NCBI RefSeq assembly: GCF_041146795.1
Contig: NC_135188.1
Span: 883,419-947,418 of the forward strand
Direction of reading: 5' to 3'
Origin: Maylandia zebra
Taxonomy: Eukaryota; Chordata; Actinopteri; Cichliformes; Cichlidae
Length of the DNA: 64,000 bases
Below are positions 47,695 to 59,600 of the stretch, in pieces. A program made the position numbers and the translations under genes. How positions within the stretch are numbered: the stretch's first letter is position 1; every line of letters begins with the position of its first letter. The notes under the pieces were generated by a model. That model did not search any database, had not been told where the DNA came from, and was given only the letters and a program-made list of their open reading frames with translations.

Positions 47695-48998
47695 GAAACA
47701 GGAAACTGCAGGATCTAGGACTGAGCAGCTCCCTCTGCAGCTGGATCCTTAGCTTCCTGTCTGACAGACGCCAAGTGGTCAGACTGGGCAGCATCACCTC
47801 ATCCCCCGTCACACTGAACACTGGTGCTCCACAGGGGTGTGTACTGAGCCCTCTCCTGTACTCACTCTACACCTACGACTGCACAGCCACTAACAGCTCC
47901 AACATCATTGTGAAGTTTGCGGACGACACTACAGTGGTGGGTCTTATCACCAACGGTGATGAGACGGCTTACAGGGAGGAGGTCAGCGCCCTGACCCACT
48001 GGTGTCAAGACAACCATCTCACCCTCAACGTCGCAAAGACAAAGGAGTTGATAGTGGACTTCCGGAGGTGCAGAGAAGTACACACCCCCATCACCATCAA
48101 CGGCGCTGCTGTGGAGAGAGTGAGCAGCTTCCGGTTCCTTGGCGTACATCTGGCTGAGGATCTTACGTGGTCAGTACACATAAACAAAACAGTGAAGAAG
48201 GCGCAGCAGCGCCTCTTCTTTCTCAGGAGACTGAAAAGATTCGGCATGAGCCCCCGCATCCTCAGGACCTTCTATCACTGTGCCATTGAGAGCATCCTCA
48301 CTGGATGCATCACCACCTGGTATGGCAACAGCACCGCCTACAACTGCAAAGCTCTCCAGCGAGTAGTGCGGTGCTCTGAACGGATAATTGGAGGTGAGCT
48401 TCCCTCCCTCCAAGACATCTACAGGAAGCGGTGCCTGAGGAAAGCGGGGAGGATCATCAAGGACTCCAGTCACCCCAGCCATAAACTGTTCAGACTGCTT
48501 CCATCAGGAAGGAGGTTCTGCAGCATCCGGTCCCGTACCAGCAGACTGAGAGACAGCTTCTTCCACCAGGCCATCAGACTGCTGAACACGTCATAGACAC
48601 CTCAGCTTCACTACTGGAACTTTAACATTATGCACTCCATACTGTACAGTAATGCCACTGTTTTGCACATGTCTCACTCTGTATATTTTATTTTATTTAT
48701 TTTATATATTCTATTCATTGTTTACTCTATTTAATTTGTAAAATATGTGTACACACACACACACACACACACGTAGAAAAATATTTAGTATACACATCCA
48801 GAAATGCATACACTATTATATATTGTACATATATTTATTAGTTTCAGATGTAGCCATTCTTGTATTTTGCTTGTTTACATTATTGTATTTTGCACAACTC
48901 TGTTGCTTGTGAAGCTCGCACACAAGAATTTCACTCGCATGTGCTGTACCAATGTACCTGCACATGTGATGTGACAATAAAAGTGATTTGATTTGATT
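47695..48998 (+). mobile_element. Nested LINE inserted in the tail of the outer LINE
   Basis: Starts inside the RT domain and includes [38 protein letters not shown] and the catalytic [11 protein letters not shown] box, reading open to 48596 (ending LLNTS). The 3' UTR ends GTGACAATAAAAGTGATTTG then ATTTGATT. TAAAG occurs at 47690-47694 and at 48999-49003, a short target duplication. It belongs to the same clade as the LINE at 778-2987, with a different tail. The open frame suggests moderate age. Confidence 0.88.
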
Positions 48999-49003
48999 TA
49001 AAG

Positions 49004-49040
49004 TTTAATCTTATCTTATCTTATCTTATCTTATCTTATT
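49004..49040 (+). mobile_element. End of the outer LINE tail, (CTTAT)n
   Basis: TTTAATCTTATCTTATC and further CTTAT units continue the GGGATTAATAAAG tail that was split by the nested LINE. Confidence 0.75.
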
Positions 49041-49640
49041 GTTGGTTTGAGCCCCGCTGATAGGAGAGGCCATTACAGTACAGTGAACTCACAGGCAGCA
49101 TAGATACATGCTTTATGGTTGTTTACACCAAAAAGTCTCATTAGAACAGGCAACATTTTTACAGTCTTCTCTTGTCCAGTTTATAAAGTCCACGTCAAGT
49201 CTAACCTCAGTTTCCTGTTCTTAGCTGACAGGAGTGACACCTGCTGTAGCTCATGTGCTTCAAGGTTCAACTTGTGTGCATTCAGAGATGCATGGCTTCG
49301 CTGTTAGAAGTGGTTATTAGAACTACTGTTTCCTTCTTATTGACTCACAGCAGACAAGCCTTTGACCTCAAATGGCATCAACAAGGCATTTCCACCCAGA
49401 GAACTGTTCACACTGACAACCCTAGAGATTGTTGTGTTGGAAAATCCCCCATCAGCAGTTTCTGAAATACCCAGAGCAGCATGTTGGGCACCAACAACCA
49501 CCTTTCTTCCCCATTCTGATGCTCGGTTTGACCTTCAGCAGCCCATCTTAGCTATGCCTGTATGCCTTAATGCATTGAGTGCATTGCTGCCATGTGATCA
49601 GTTGATTAGATTTGATTCAATCTGATCTGACGTCCTTTGA
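49041..49640. other. Non-genic DNA between LINE fragments
   Basis: Nothing recognised. Short frames only. Confidence 0.4.
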
Positions 49641-49740
49641 ACAAGCACTTGGCAACAACGGGAAGAAAAAACTCCTTTTTATCAGGAAGGAAGCTGAACC
49701 AGGCTCAGGGAGGGCGGAGCTTTAAATGCTCTGCCACCGC
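49640..49740 (-). mobile_element. Short antisense LINE 3' UTR piece
   Basis: The run AACGGGAAGAAAAAACTCCT then GAACCAGGCTCAGGGAGGG resembles the 3' UTR seen at 14715-14790 and 56290-56370. About 100 bases remain. Confidence 0.6.
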
Positions 49741-49779
49741 CAGCATAGACTGTCATCTACATTTCTTCCATTGAAATAA

Positions 49780-49990
49780 GATAAGATAAGACTTTATTGA
49801 TCCCACAACGGGGAAATTTTTGCGTCACCTCAGCTCAGGTACAGATATATGAAGGAAATACAAAAATACAAATAAGTACAATCAATGAAAAAAGTAAGAT
49901 TATACACTATATACAATGGTAGCATACACACAAATAATTGACTTACTTTCAAAGATCATCTCAATATTAGAATATTGTATTCACAGCATA
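49780..49990 (-). mobile_element. Antisense LINE 3' end
   Basis: Begins ATAAGATAAGATAAGACTTT then ATTGATCCCACAACGGGGAA, the complement of a GGATCAATAAAGTCTTATC tail like that of the outer LINE at 46.6-49.0 kb, but in the opposite direction. Confidence 0.75.
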
Positions 49991-50068
49991 TAGTAAACAT
50001 GTTTCAACATTATGCACTCCACACTGTATATAAATGCCACTTGTTTTGCACATATTCAACTCTGTATA

Positions 50069-50102
<34 letters not shown>

Positions 50103-50140
50103 TTATTTTATTTTTTTACTATTTAATTTGTAAAAATGTG

Positions 50141-50177
<37 letters not shown>

Positions 50178-50408
50178 AGGAAAATATTTAGTATACACAT
50201 CCAGAAATGCATACACTATTATATATTGTACATATATTTATTAGTTTCAGGTTGGCCATTCTTGTATTTTGCTCGTTTGTGTTGTTGTGTTTGCACATCT
50301 CTGTTGCTTGTGGGGCTCGCACACAAGAATTTCACTCGCATGTGCTGTGCCAGTGTGCCTGCACATGTGATGTGACAATAAAAAGTGATTTGATTTGATT
50401 TGATTTGA
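49991..50408 (+). mobile_element. LINE 3' UTR, same family as the nested LINE
   Basis: CAACATTATGCACTCCACAC through CACAAGAATTTCACTCGCAT to GTGACAATAAAAAGTGATTT parallels 48620-48998. An ATT run (50069-50101) and a CA run (50144-50175) lie inside it. Truncated upstream of the RT. Confidence 0.85.
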
Positions 50409-50533
50409 CATGTATACAGCTCTATTTTAGCTCATTGGTGTGTCTAAAACGTGTTGCACTGCGGTGTATTACATTCATTGGGCTCTTGTGGTTCTTCATA
50501 TTATGAGTGATCGGTGTAAATCTCCTTGGTTTG

Positions 50534-50549
50534 ACTGCCACCTAGTGGT
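50534..50549 (-). promoter_or_regulatory. Candidate CTCF-like site
   Basis: The minus strand reads ACCACTAGGTGGCAGT, a close match to the CTCF core pattern. Its flank (TGCAATCCACAT on the plus strand) resembles the site at 38656. It lies between claudin B and p3h2. Binding is inferred only. Confidence 0.4.
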
Positions 50550-50661
50550 GCAATCCACATACAGTGGCTTAATTAAATTAAGTAATCACATATTTCAGTT
50601 TGGCTTAATTGGTAATTAGGTCAATAACAGATGAAATAACATTTAAAAAACAGACTCACAA

Positions 50662-50695
50662 AAAACTGTCCAACTAAAGACAGTTGGACAGTTTT
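50662..50695. repeat. Perfect 14-bp inverted repeat with 6-base loop
   Basis: AAAACTGTCCAACT, six bases, then AGTTGGACAGTTTT. No known element was recognised around it. Confidence 0.9.
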
Positions 50696-51589
50696 CTTAC
50701 AGCTCTTTTATTTCGACTCTTCTTTCTGAAATTATATGTTTTATTTATATTCACCTTACTTCTCCATTTATTATTTATTAGACTTTCCCCCCTATTTTAT
50801 CGATTCATCACATTTTTATTATCACTGAAATATCTGCTTTGTGTGCTTTTTATTTCTGTCACGTTTGGTTTCTTGCTTCTTTATAATTTACTTGTTTGGA
50901 GACCAGGAATAAAAGCTATGTAAATAAGTGACTTGACTTATCAAAGAAGTCTATGCAAGTGCTTTGACCTGGACTCTACTTTCATGTCGTTTTGTGGTGT
51001 TTTTAAAAAAGTGTTTGTACATCGAAAACCTGAAGAGGGAGACAGTGTCCACTGATGTGGGAAAAGCTGTGGGTCTGCGTCTGGCGGGGACTCGGAGCGA
51101 GCGCGTTTTTCTTTTGTTGACAAAGAATTTTCTAGTTGTTTCCTGCGCTCGCAGTATAACTGAATTTATTCTTAAACAGCGTAGCTGAGTTAACATGAGA
51201 GTTATTGAAGTTGCCCAAACAGCGTGGAAACGAAGTTTCGTTGATGTGCATGAGCTGAAGAGTTTGTTGTTTAGGACTCCCAGAAAGTTGATTCTGTTCA
51301 TTTGGAAGGAGTGAGCGACGAAAACGTTTCTCCCTGTGAAGGCGACACATCCAGTGAACAGAACCAGCTTTGGGGGATTTGCTTACCTGTTTGAATGTCT
51401 CTCGGTTACTTTTGGAAACTCTTTAGGTCTGAGAAGTCAAATGTCTCCTTTTCAGTGTTTCTTTATGACTGAAAACATCTTCAGGTTTGTCTCAGTGAGC
51501 TCAAATTGTCTAAAACTGGAGATTTTGTTTTTTATCTCAATGAACCCAAACAGTTTAAACGGTGCATTCCTCCTTTAAACGCAGCGTTT

Positions 51590-51885
51590 CGTGTTTTCAA
51601 CGTTGAATAAACGGGACCCACGGGACTGCCCGTGCTTCCCCGTGGGGGCTGTTTCCCTGTTACGAAAACGAGCTTTGAGTGTACCCTGGCCATTCATCTC
51701 GGAGGGGAGGAGTTAAAGGAGCGAGAGGGGGTCGTAACAAGTGCGTCCTCGATAAGTAATTATTCCATTTCCGCCTCGCTCGGCTGATCCCTCTGAGAGG
51801 AGCGCTTGGATGAACTGGAAAAGGAGGCTGAGCTGATTTTTGTGTGCTCTCCGCCTGCAGCTCCTCGCAGCCTGAAGAGAAGAGG
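51590..51885 (+). promoter_or_regulatory. p3h2: Promoter and 5' UTR region of p3h2
   Basis: GC- and CpG-rich sequence, with an AGGGGAGGAGTT-type patch near 51701-51717, directly precedes the start codon and continues through exon 1. No TATA box is evident near a likely start. Confidence 0.5.
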
Positions 51886-52302
51886 ATGGATGGAAACTTG
51901 TTTCCGACTCTTATCTTCCTCCCGGTCCTGCTCTCAGCCGTGTTGCCATCTTCCGCCGGTGTGCTGGAGCCGTACGACCTTTTATATGATAACGCGGTGG
52001 AAGCGTTTTACAGTGCCGATTATGAGAGCGTGGTGCGCTACATGGAGGGAGCGCTCAGCAGCCACAGACAGGTCCGGGCCACCAGAGTCCGATGCCGGCT
52101 GAGGTGCCAGGACCAGCATCCGTTAGATGAAAGCTTCTCGGATCTGCGCTTTTTCGACTCGGTCCTGCGGAGAGCAGCGTGTATGAACAAATGCATCGAG
52201 GAGAAAGTTGGCACGCAGTCTCTGCACAAAGTCAGCGAGGATGTGGTGCAGGACTTCAACAGGAGGATCCCGTACAACTACCTCCAGCAGGCGTATCAGA
52301 AG
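51886..52302 (+). CDS. p3h2: Prolyl 3-hydroxylase 2 (leprecan family), first coding exon only
   Basis: Begins at the ATG followed by a signal peptide (MDGNLFPTLIFLPVLLSAVL, cleavage near residue 24) and codes 139 residues in phase 0 before GTAAGG. The mature part, LEPYDLLYDNAVEAFYSADYESVV and EGALSSHRQVR, matches the first TPR-like unit of human P3H2. The cysteine pairs C70-C74 and C99-C103 are the CxxxC repeats of leprecans. SEDVVQDFNRRIPYNYLQQAYQK matches the end of human exon 1. The enzyme is an Fe(II)/2-oxoglutarate oxygenase of the ER that makes 3-hydroxyproline, chiefly in collagen IV. Its catalytic domain lies in later exons outside this window. The acidic stretch that follows the human signal peptide is absent here. 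Paralogues P3H1 and P3H3 are less likely given the UTS2B-CCDC50-CLDN1 neighbourhood. Confidence 0.93.
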
Positions 52303-52636
52303 GTAAGGAGGGGGAGAAGGAGTGAACTGCTGGAGCTGAATGAGCACTATTGTTGTGGACTCGGCGGGGGAAGGTTTGTCTGGCTGGTCTGCTCAGCGCT
52401 ACCTGCTGCATTCCTCATCAAAAAGGAAAAAGTTTCTGCTGCCTGACAACAAGAAGCAGAGAGACGAGAGAACAGCAGAGTTTTGCTTGTGCCAAGTGTT
52501 GCGCAATGTACCCCACGTACACGGTGCGTGCAGTAGGTGTGTTATTGTTGCAAGACACGTTAATACACATCAAAGGGAAATGAAAGTATTTAGAAAAACA
52601 CTTGCCAGTTTTCTTTTACTGAAAACTTGGCAACCA

Positions 52637-52870
52637 TCACTTTAAGAGTCAAGATACGCTTTATGATCCCCGAGGGGCAATTTGATACCCCACGAAACAC
52701 ACCCACCCAGAAGACTCTACACGGAGCGCTGCTGCTTTGCGACAGTTTCACAAAGTGCTTCAATCCATCGTTGTTCTTCAGGCTGAGAGACCCAGACCAG
52801 CAAATATTAGAAGACTTGGTAAAACACAAATACAGCATTTTCATAAATACATTATACAGTAGATACACTG
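52637..52870 (-). mobile_element. Antisense LINE 3' end
   Basis: The start GATACGCTTTATGATCCCCG then AGGGGCAATTTG is the complement of a common fish LINE tail (CAAATTGCCCC, then GATCATAAAGC). The rest is weakly preserved and the right limit is a guess. Confidence 0.65.
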
Positions 52871-53851
52871 CTGAGCCAAAGTGACACTTTGTAATCAAGT
52901 ACAAATACTTGGATTTTTCCACCAGCTCAGTTACCTGTAGATCAATCATGCTTGTCACGATAATGCAGCTCTATACATCTGTAGGCTGACAGCGATGCTC
53001 TCAGTCTCCATCCACAACAATGTGCTGTAACATAAAACTGTGTTGCTGTGAATGCTGTCGTGCTGATCTGTGCACTTTGTTTTACAGCAGTGCTTTGCTT
53101 TGTTTGGCTTTGTGGCTTCTTAGCGTGCACTGTTGGTTTTTCAACACGTTTGTGGGTTTTCGATCTCTCTCTTCCCACATCCACAGTGTTACAAAGCTGC
53201 TTGTTTGTATGAAGCGGATACATCAAGGTCCACTTGAAGTGCGCTGAACTAACAAATTCAGCCTGTCCTTTGACTTTTTTTCTTTGGACAGCTTCAGGTC
53301 TATAAGAGGCACAAATTAAGATGACGTCTGCATTATCACAGACTTTCTAAATGGAACTTCCCATGAGGCTCATCATTTGGTGAGCGCAAAGCAAAGCGTG
53401 GGAACAATCTGAGAGAGAAATAAAGCAGGAGAGTTGGGAACAAAGTGTAATGGCTTATTCAGGCTCCGTGTGCTGCTTTTTGTCCCCCAAGGAGGAGTAG
53501 GTTTGTGTCCCTGGCAGTCTGTGAATATTTGTGGGTTGTCTGTGCACGGTTTCACCAAACTGTAAACACTGCTGGTCATTCTCATTAAAGGATGTTTAGA
53601 GAAAAGTTGGAAAGCCCCGTGTTGGTTTAGTCAGTCCAGTCACTGTTCTTCATAGTTTGTGTGGGAGGGGGGAGAAAAGGTGAGGGAAGCGTCTCCTGGA
53701 GTTTTGGATGGATCGTGAGGACCAGAACTCTTCAACATGGCTACAGCTGTGACACGACTTCTTCATGTGTCCCTCAGCAGTAAACGCGTTAGCTTGGACG
53801 CTTTAATTCTTAGTGCAACTATCACGCGGCATGTGATTGTGCCAATCAAGC

Positions 53852-54805
53852 TAGGGCTGCCACGATTAGTCGACTAGTCACGATTACGTCGACTATCAAA
53901 ATCGTCGACGACTGATTTAATAGTCGACGCATCGTTTGAAGCTTTGTAAGATCACAAAAGACGCAGGAATAAGTAGCAGGATTTAAGAGTGTAATAACGG
54001 ACTGAAACAGAAGATGGCAGCACTGCATGTACAAGGATGCCAGCTGCCGTTAAACCCCGAAGGAGAAGAAGCTGTGTCCCAGAATTCATAGCGCCCAGCT
54101 TAGTTTCCAACAATGGCGGCAGCTAGTTAGCTTTAATATTACTTATTATTCTTTCTGAGTCACAAAATAAACGTTTAACATATTTTCAGGCGAGAATGTA
54201 GCTGTGTAAACCTCAAATATCTGCTCAGTTTATCAGGACACCACATATTTTCAAAAGCGCTCCGACGTTTTCGGAGGCATCTGTTACCCACTAGCTCGAT
54301 AGCTAGCCGGGGGCTAGGCTAACTAGAGCCGTGAGAACACCGGACTCCCGGCCGTCACTTAGATAACTTAAAAATGTTATTGTTTGGCTTTCTTTAGTAT
54401 TTTATTTGTTCCTGAGTAAATCGGTTTGGCTGAGATTAAAGTTATAGTTTTTACACAGCTGAATAAACGTCAAGCAGACAGCTGATCATCAGAAGTGTGA
54501 GATGCTCCAGAATATACTCCGGTGTCCTGTTATATTTTAGATAGCAAGGAGTTTATTAAACTTCACCGAAACAATCTGCAAGTTTAATTAAAATTTAATA
54601 AACTATCATCTTGTCTTTATTTTTAGTTAGCACCGTAAACACTTAAAGCTGTAAGCTAATGATAGTTATATAAGACCAGATGCTGCTGGTGCAACCTACA
54701 GCTTGTAGGTTTTACGTCCAATGGATGATGATCTGATTAGTCGACTAATCGCAAAAATAATCGGTGACTAGTCGACTATCAGAATAATCGTTTGTGGCAG
54801 CCTTA
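53852..54805. mobile_element. Non-autonomous hAT element, 954 bp, with 8-bp target duplication
   Basis: Ends begin TAGGGCTGCCACGATTAGTC on the left and, complemented on the right, TAAGGCTGCCACAAACGATT. Both carry subterminal GTCGACTA motifs. AATCAAGC occurs at 53844-53851 and 54806-54813, a perfect 8-bp duplication as expected for hAT transposons. No transposase frame is present inside. It lies within the presumed p3h2 first intron. Confidence 0.92.
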
Positions 54806-56269
54806 AATCAAGCTATAAAATGTAAGAAAGGAAAAACTGGAATAAGATTGTTTCACTGAAGTCAGATGAGGGCAGTTTGACCCAGCTGGCTGACAGCTGG
54901 CACCGTCCTCCCACATGTGGACTGCTGCTGACTGTAGACCAGCCCCACATGCCCAGGTGATGACACACAGCTGCTACTGTGGTAGGAAGTTGATCGTGTT
55001 AGGGCTGCTGCTTCGCTGTGAGGTGGTTTTTGTTCTTTCTCCTGAATCAGCAGCGAAAGATTCAGAGCTGAGCGCTCTCTCCTGTCTAGACGTGACTATA
55101 GACTCGACTTTACAGACAGATGCTCGTCCAGATATGACAACGTTTCTCTACGTCTGCAAAGAATCATGTTTTCTCTGTTTTGAGAACAAAATGGCACATA
55201 ATGGTTCGTTTTTATTTCCCCACAAAAGGACGCACACGCGCACACGCGCACGCACACACACACAGCCCTGCCTTTGCTGTTTTGACATCTTTGTGAGCCC
55301 TTTGGAAACAGCGAGCTCACCACAGGTAAGGAGGGGCAGAGCGGGGCTGCTCTGTTTGGCCACATTGACCATTAAGTGCACGCTGTTATAAAAAGGCGTG
55401 TTCCTGTAGTCTCTGACGCTCCGCTGTGCCACACCCTCCTCCTGACGCTCTACGGCATAATGTTGCTGTTGGGTGAAAGTCTCCGGCTCGCCCGTCGTTC
55501 AGCGGGGCAAATATTTTATTTTCCTTTTGTGGTTTGTGTACCTTTCTAAAAAAAGATGCACATCACCTTTTTTTGTAAGTATTAAGGGAAACTTGTGTAG
55601 CGGTCTTTGTGCGCTCGCTGAACTCTCCCAGCAACAGTTTGTTTTTAATCCACTGTTATTCCAAGAGCTGCTTTGAAAAACTTAAAACTTCTTTTTAACT
55701 TCTCAAAAAAGTTTCATGAAAGATTTTTCTTTGTTATGACAGTCGGTGGGGCAGCCATCATTCAGTCCCACACCACACATTTTAAATCTTCAAAGTTCAC
55801 ACCAAATACTGTGTGTGCTCAGGAAGTTTTCTCGTCCACTGTTTACGTCACCATATTCTCCCTGTGCATCTCTGCGGCGAGTCCAGCACTTCTACTACAA
55901 TCAGCTTTTCTGGCATTTCACACTAGACCTATATCAGGGTTTCCAGCAGTTCACCAAAAACTTGGATGAGTCCGCAGTGTGCTCCAAGCCTGAAGGCAGC
56001 ACGCTGGGAGTGAGGGCCTCAACCACAGCTCAGAGAAAATGCCCACAAAGGGCGCTGACGTGGCACTTTTGGATTTGTGTCACACCAAAACAATTGTTAC
56101 ACTCTAACTTGGCTTCATTGCTTTTGTCAATGAAATTCAAGCTGAAGGATGGCCTTTTTGATAAAATGGAGAAAATCCAGCACACGTGCAAACTTTAAAA
56201 CAGGACACCAACTGGAAAGAAGGAGACCACGCTGAAGGGTGCAGAGAAAACCATCGATAATGAAACGAC

Positions 56270-56640
56270 CTCCTATCAGCAAGCGCTGGGTGACAGTGGG
56301 ATGGAAAAACTCCCTTTCAACAGGAACAAACTTCCCGTGGACCCAGGCTCAGGCAAGGGCGGCCGTCTGCTGTGAGCGGTTCAGGGTGAAGAGAGAAAAA
56401 CACGACAAAAACACGTTGTGCAGGAGATTATTAATAACTAATGGTTAAGTTCAGAGTGATGCATAAACACACAGTGACGAAGAAAACACTCACCAGGTCA
56501 CCAGGTCACCTGATCCAGCCCTGCAAGCTTTAAAAGTAGAGATAGTGTCTGTCTCCTGAACCCAAACTGGGAGCTGGTTCCACAGAAGAGGGCCCTGAAA
56601 ACTGAAGGCTCTGCCTCCCAGTCTACTTTTCTGTAGTCTG
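56270..56640 (-). mobile_element. Antisense LINE 3' fragment
   Basis: Resembles 14710-15105 in order: TGACAGTGGGATGGAAAAAC, then CAGGCTCAGG, and further on GAGATAGTGTCTGTCTCCTG and GAGCTGGTTCCACAGAAGAG. On the minus strand this is the C-terminal coding end and 3' UTR of the same LINE family. Confidence 0.82.
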
Positions 56641-59600
56641 AAAGGGAAGTGCTGTGATTAGTTAAGCAGGTAAAAACATGTTGCATTAAAGTCAGCATAG
56701 TGGATGTTCTGGTCCAAAGTGAGCTGCGTCTCCCTTTCTCCATCGTGTACAGGTAATGGTCCATTATTACTGCTGTGGAGACATTTTCTCCTGCTTCACA
56801 TAATTTTCATCTTACTGTAGATTAAGCCGAGACTTTTCAGACCCAGCAGGGCTCGTCTCAGACTGCCCACTGTCATTAGAGTCGTCACGTACAGATTTGG
56901 GACAGTGGGATGGTCTAATGACCCTGTTGATGGGCTTTGTTCTAATAATGAACGGGACTGAATGCAACAGCAGTGATGGGAAAAATGCAAAGACTTGGCA
57001 GGAATCATGTAAATCTGTTCATTCGAGTTTACGTTTCTCTGAGAGATGAGAACAGAGGGAAAGCAGCTTTCTCACGATTTGTCCGACTGTCCCATTGATC
57101 TTTTCTGCTTTGAGGACTTTCCCGTGTCTCCCAGCATGGTGCTAGAACGTGGCAGCAGGTCAGGACACTCAAGTCTGCTGCTGTTCCTTGGGATAGTTTA
57201 AAACTCGAACTCATTCATGAGTACGATGATTTGATTACAGCACAGCTGGAAGGTCGTGATTGCGATACTACTCCATACATCCTGTATGCTTATATAAAAC
57301 CTCGGGTGTGTACGTGAATCAGAGAAAAGCTAAATGAAAAGAAACTGACGAACCTGTGAGACTCAAGCGCCCTGGGAGGCTGGGCCGGGGTCTGCTCCTT
57401 GTTTTGAGACGTCCACATTAGTTTGGACTCGAGATCCTGGACAAAGTGATTGTTTGTTAAGAAAGAATGAAAAGATTTTGTATTAAAAGCAGTGAGCCTG
57501 AGTCTGAGATGATGGTGTCGTCATCTGCACATAATAAGGGGACACGAGGGTTGAAGCACACAGAGAGTGAGCTCTGCATCTGGCACAGTTACAGCAAACA
57601 AAAACAGTCCAGCTGCTGCTGAGTCTGAGTCGTGCGTTTGTGTCGGCAGCACTCGTTCTGTGGTTGACCTGAGAAGTGAAGGAAGGAAGATGAGAAGATC
57701 ATTGAATTTAAAGGTCTCATCAAACGTCTGGGTGCAGCAGCGCCTTGATTTGTTTGTCACTGACACCCAGACTGTTTTTAATCGTGATGTTTAAGAACTG
57801 GTTTGACGTGTTGGAGAATTGAAAAGAGGAAACTATGAATGGCGTGTGTGTGTCTGCTCTTGGTCTCGAGCGTGTTCTGCTTTAGTCTGAGCACAAACTA
57901 AAACCAGCAAGTTCTAGTTTTAGGTATACAAGACTTGGCTTGCCACTTGGTAACCATCTGTTAAATGGCGAGCCAAGAAAAGGTTGCCTCTGGGCGGTTA
58001 TTTGGGGTTAACAAGACCAAGCTGCTGTCCAAATGAATGAGAGCTGCAAATTTAGTTTCAAGGGCTACCAGGACACGTGCACGCATAGGATCACCAGCAG
58101 GTTATGCTTCCACTGCACGTGCTCAAAGTTGCAAGACATTAAGCCCTCAAAGATCGCGGCTTATCTCACCAGAGCCAAAAACTTTCATCATCTACGCACG
58201 AAGCCAAGAAAAACGACTACATCTTCTTGCATCTTCACCGTCGTGATGCGTTGAGTTTAAACTTTAGTCAGCCTGTGTGTGTGCGTGAGTCCAACAGGCC
58301 AACTGGCTTGATGCTTCAGGTCCACCTTAAAAGGTTTTAGCTGTGCTGCTGCTTGTGATGGATTCACTGGTGTTTCTTTAACTGTCACACAATGAAGATT
58401 AAATGGAAATGTTCCAAAAAACAAATGCGCTGCTGTGTTGTTCCAGTAACGGGGAAACAGGAGTGGTAAAACTGAACACCTCATTCAGAGTCAGAATGCT
58501 CCACACCTGCACCATCATAATGCCCTCCTGGGTGAAGCATGCTGCGATTTGCCCAGATGATCAGACATTGTGGCACTTAGCAGTGCCAAAGGTCTTCTGC
58601 ATGACTGGATTTCAGCAGAGAACCCATGACAGGAATGTGGGGGCGTGGCACCTATATTGTTCTTGCCCTGATTAACAAACTGCTGCCGCAGAGCAGAAGG
58701 CTGGTTCAGGATCAGCTGAAAACACTGCGTCGGTTTGCAGTCATGAAAAAGACAGATGAATGGAGCAGAGTTGGCCTCTGTGGAAATGAGTCCAAGTAGA
58801 AGAACAGACGTAGTTGGATCTGACAGGAATCAGGACGCCTTCAGTTTGGATTCACTGACGGATTAGTCACACTGACCACATGGTGACTGCACTGTTTTCC
58901 TTTTTCATGAAAGTTCACAATATCCTCTTTATCCGATAAGCAGGATTTGGGCAAAAGCGGAAGAACAGTATTTAGACGTGTTCATGTGGATTTTGTCCCC
59001 CTTTTCTCACATTGAAGGGTTCGCATGCCTCTGATGGGGGCTGTCGATCTTTGTTTGGTGGCTTTGAAACGTTTCTGTGGTGTCTGAGCACAGAAACCTG
59101 AGTTAGCGTGGAAAAAGTCGGTTTGCATTTACACACTTTTCACTGATTTTGGTAAATCGTGAGGTGTGTTTTGGTAGATGGGTGGGAGCCACATTTATTT
59201 CAGTCAAGTGTGTCAAAGCACACAGGGAGGAGACGTGTGTTTGCACAAAGTGTGCCTGAGTAACGTGTGTTGACTTTCCCAGAAAAATACTAAAGTCAGC
59301 TTTGGATGGTCTGGAGGATGCTGCAGACAGAGCTGCCTGCTGACACCACGAGGAGGGACTCACAGATAATGAATTACAGCCTACATTGATCAGTTGCATA
59401 CCCACTGGCATGCCCGCTGCTAAACTCCATCTCCCCTGCTGCTGTTTTCTTTTAATCAAAATGTTTGCTTGCGCGTAGCCAGCGGTCACTTCAAGAGCTT
59501 TACTCGTTTGCTTATTCAGACTAAACATTTTGAACAATTGAACTGTTGGCACTGGTTTAAGCCACGTTAGCCAACCTCTCAAAGGATGTAGAATACTCAT

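Noticed and set aside
54915-55391. 158-codon plus-strand frame in the p3h2 intron
   Set aside because: Low-complexity part (HKRTHTRTRARTHT) comes from a CA-type repeat, and no homologue or splice signals fit.
58480-58680. Frame with HTCTIIMPSWVKHAAIC as a possible transposase piece
   Set aside because: No catalytic motif or terminal repeats; similarity too vague to call.
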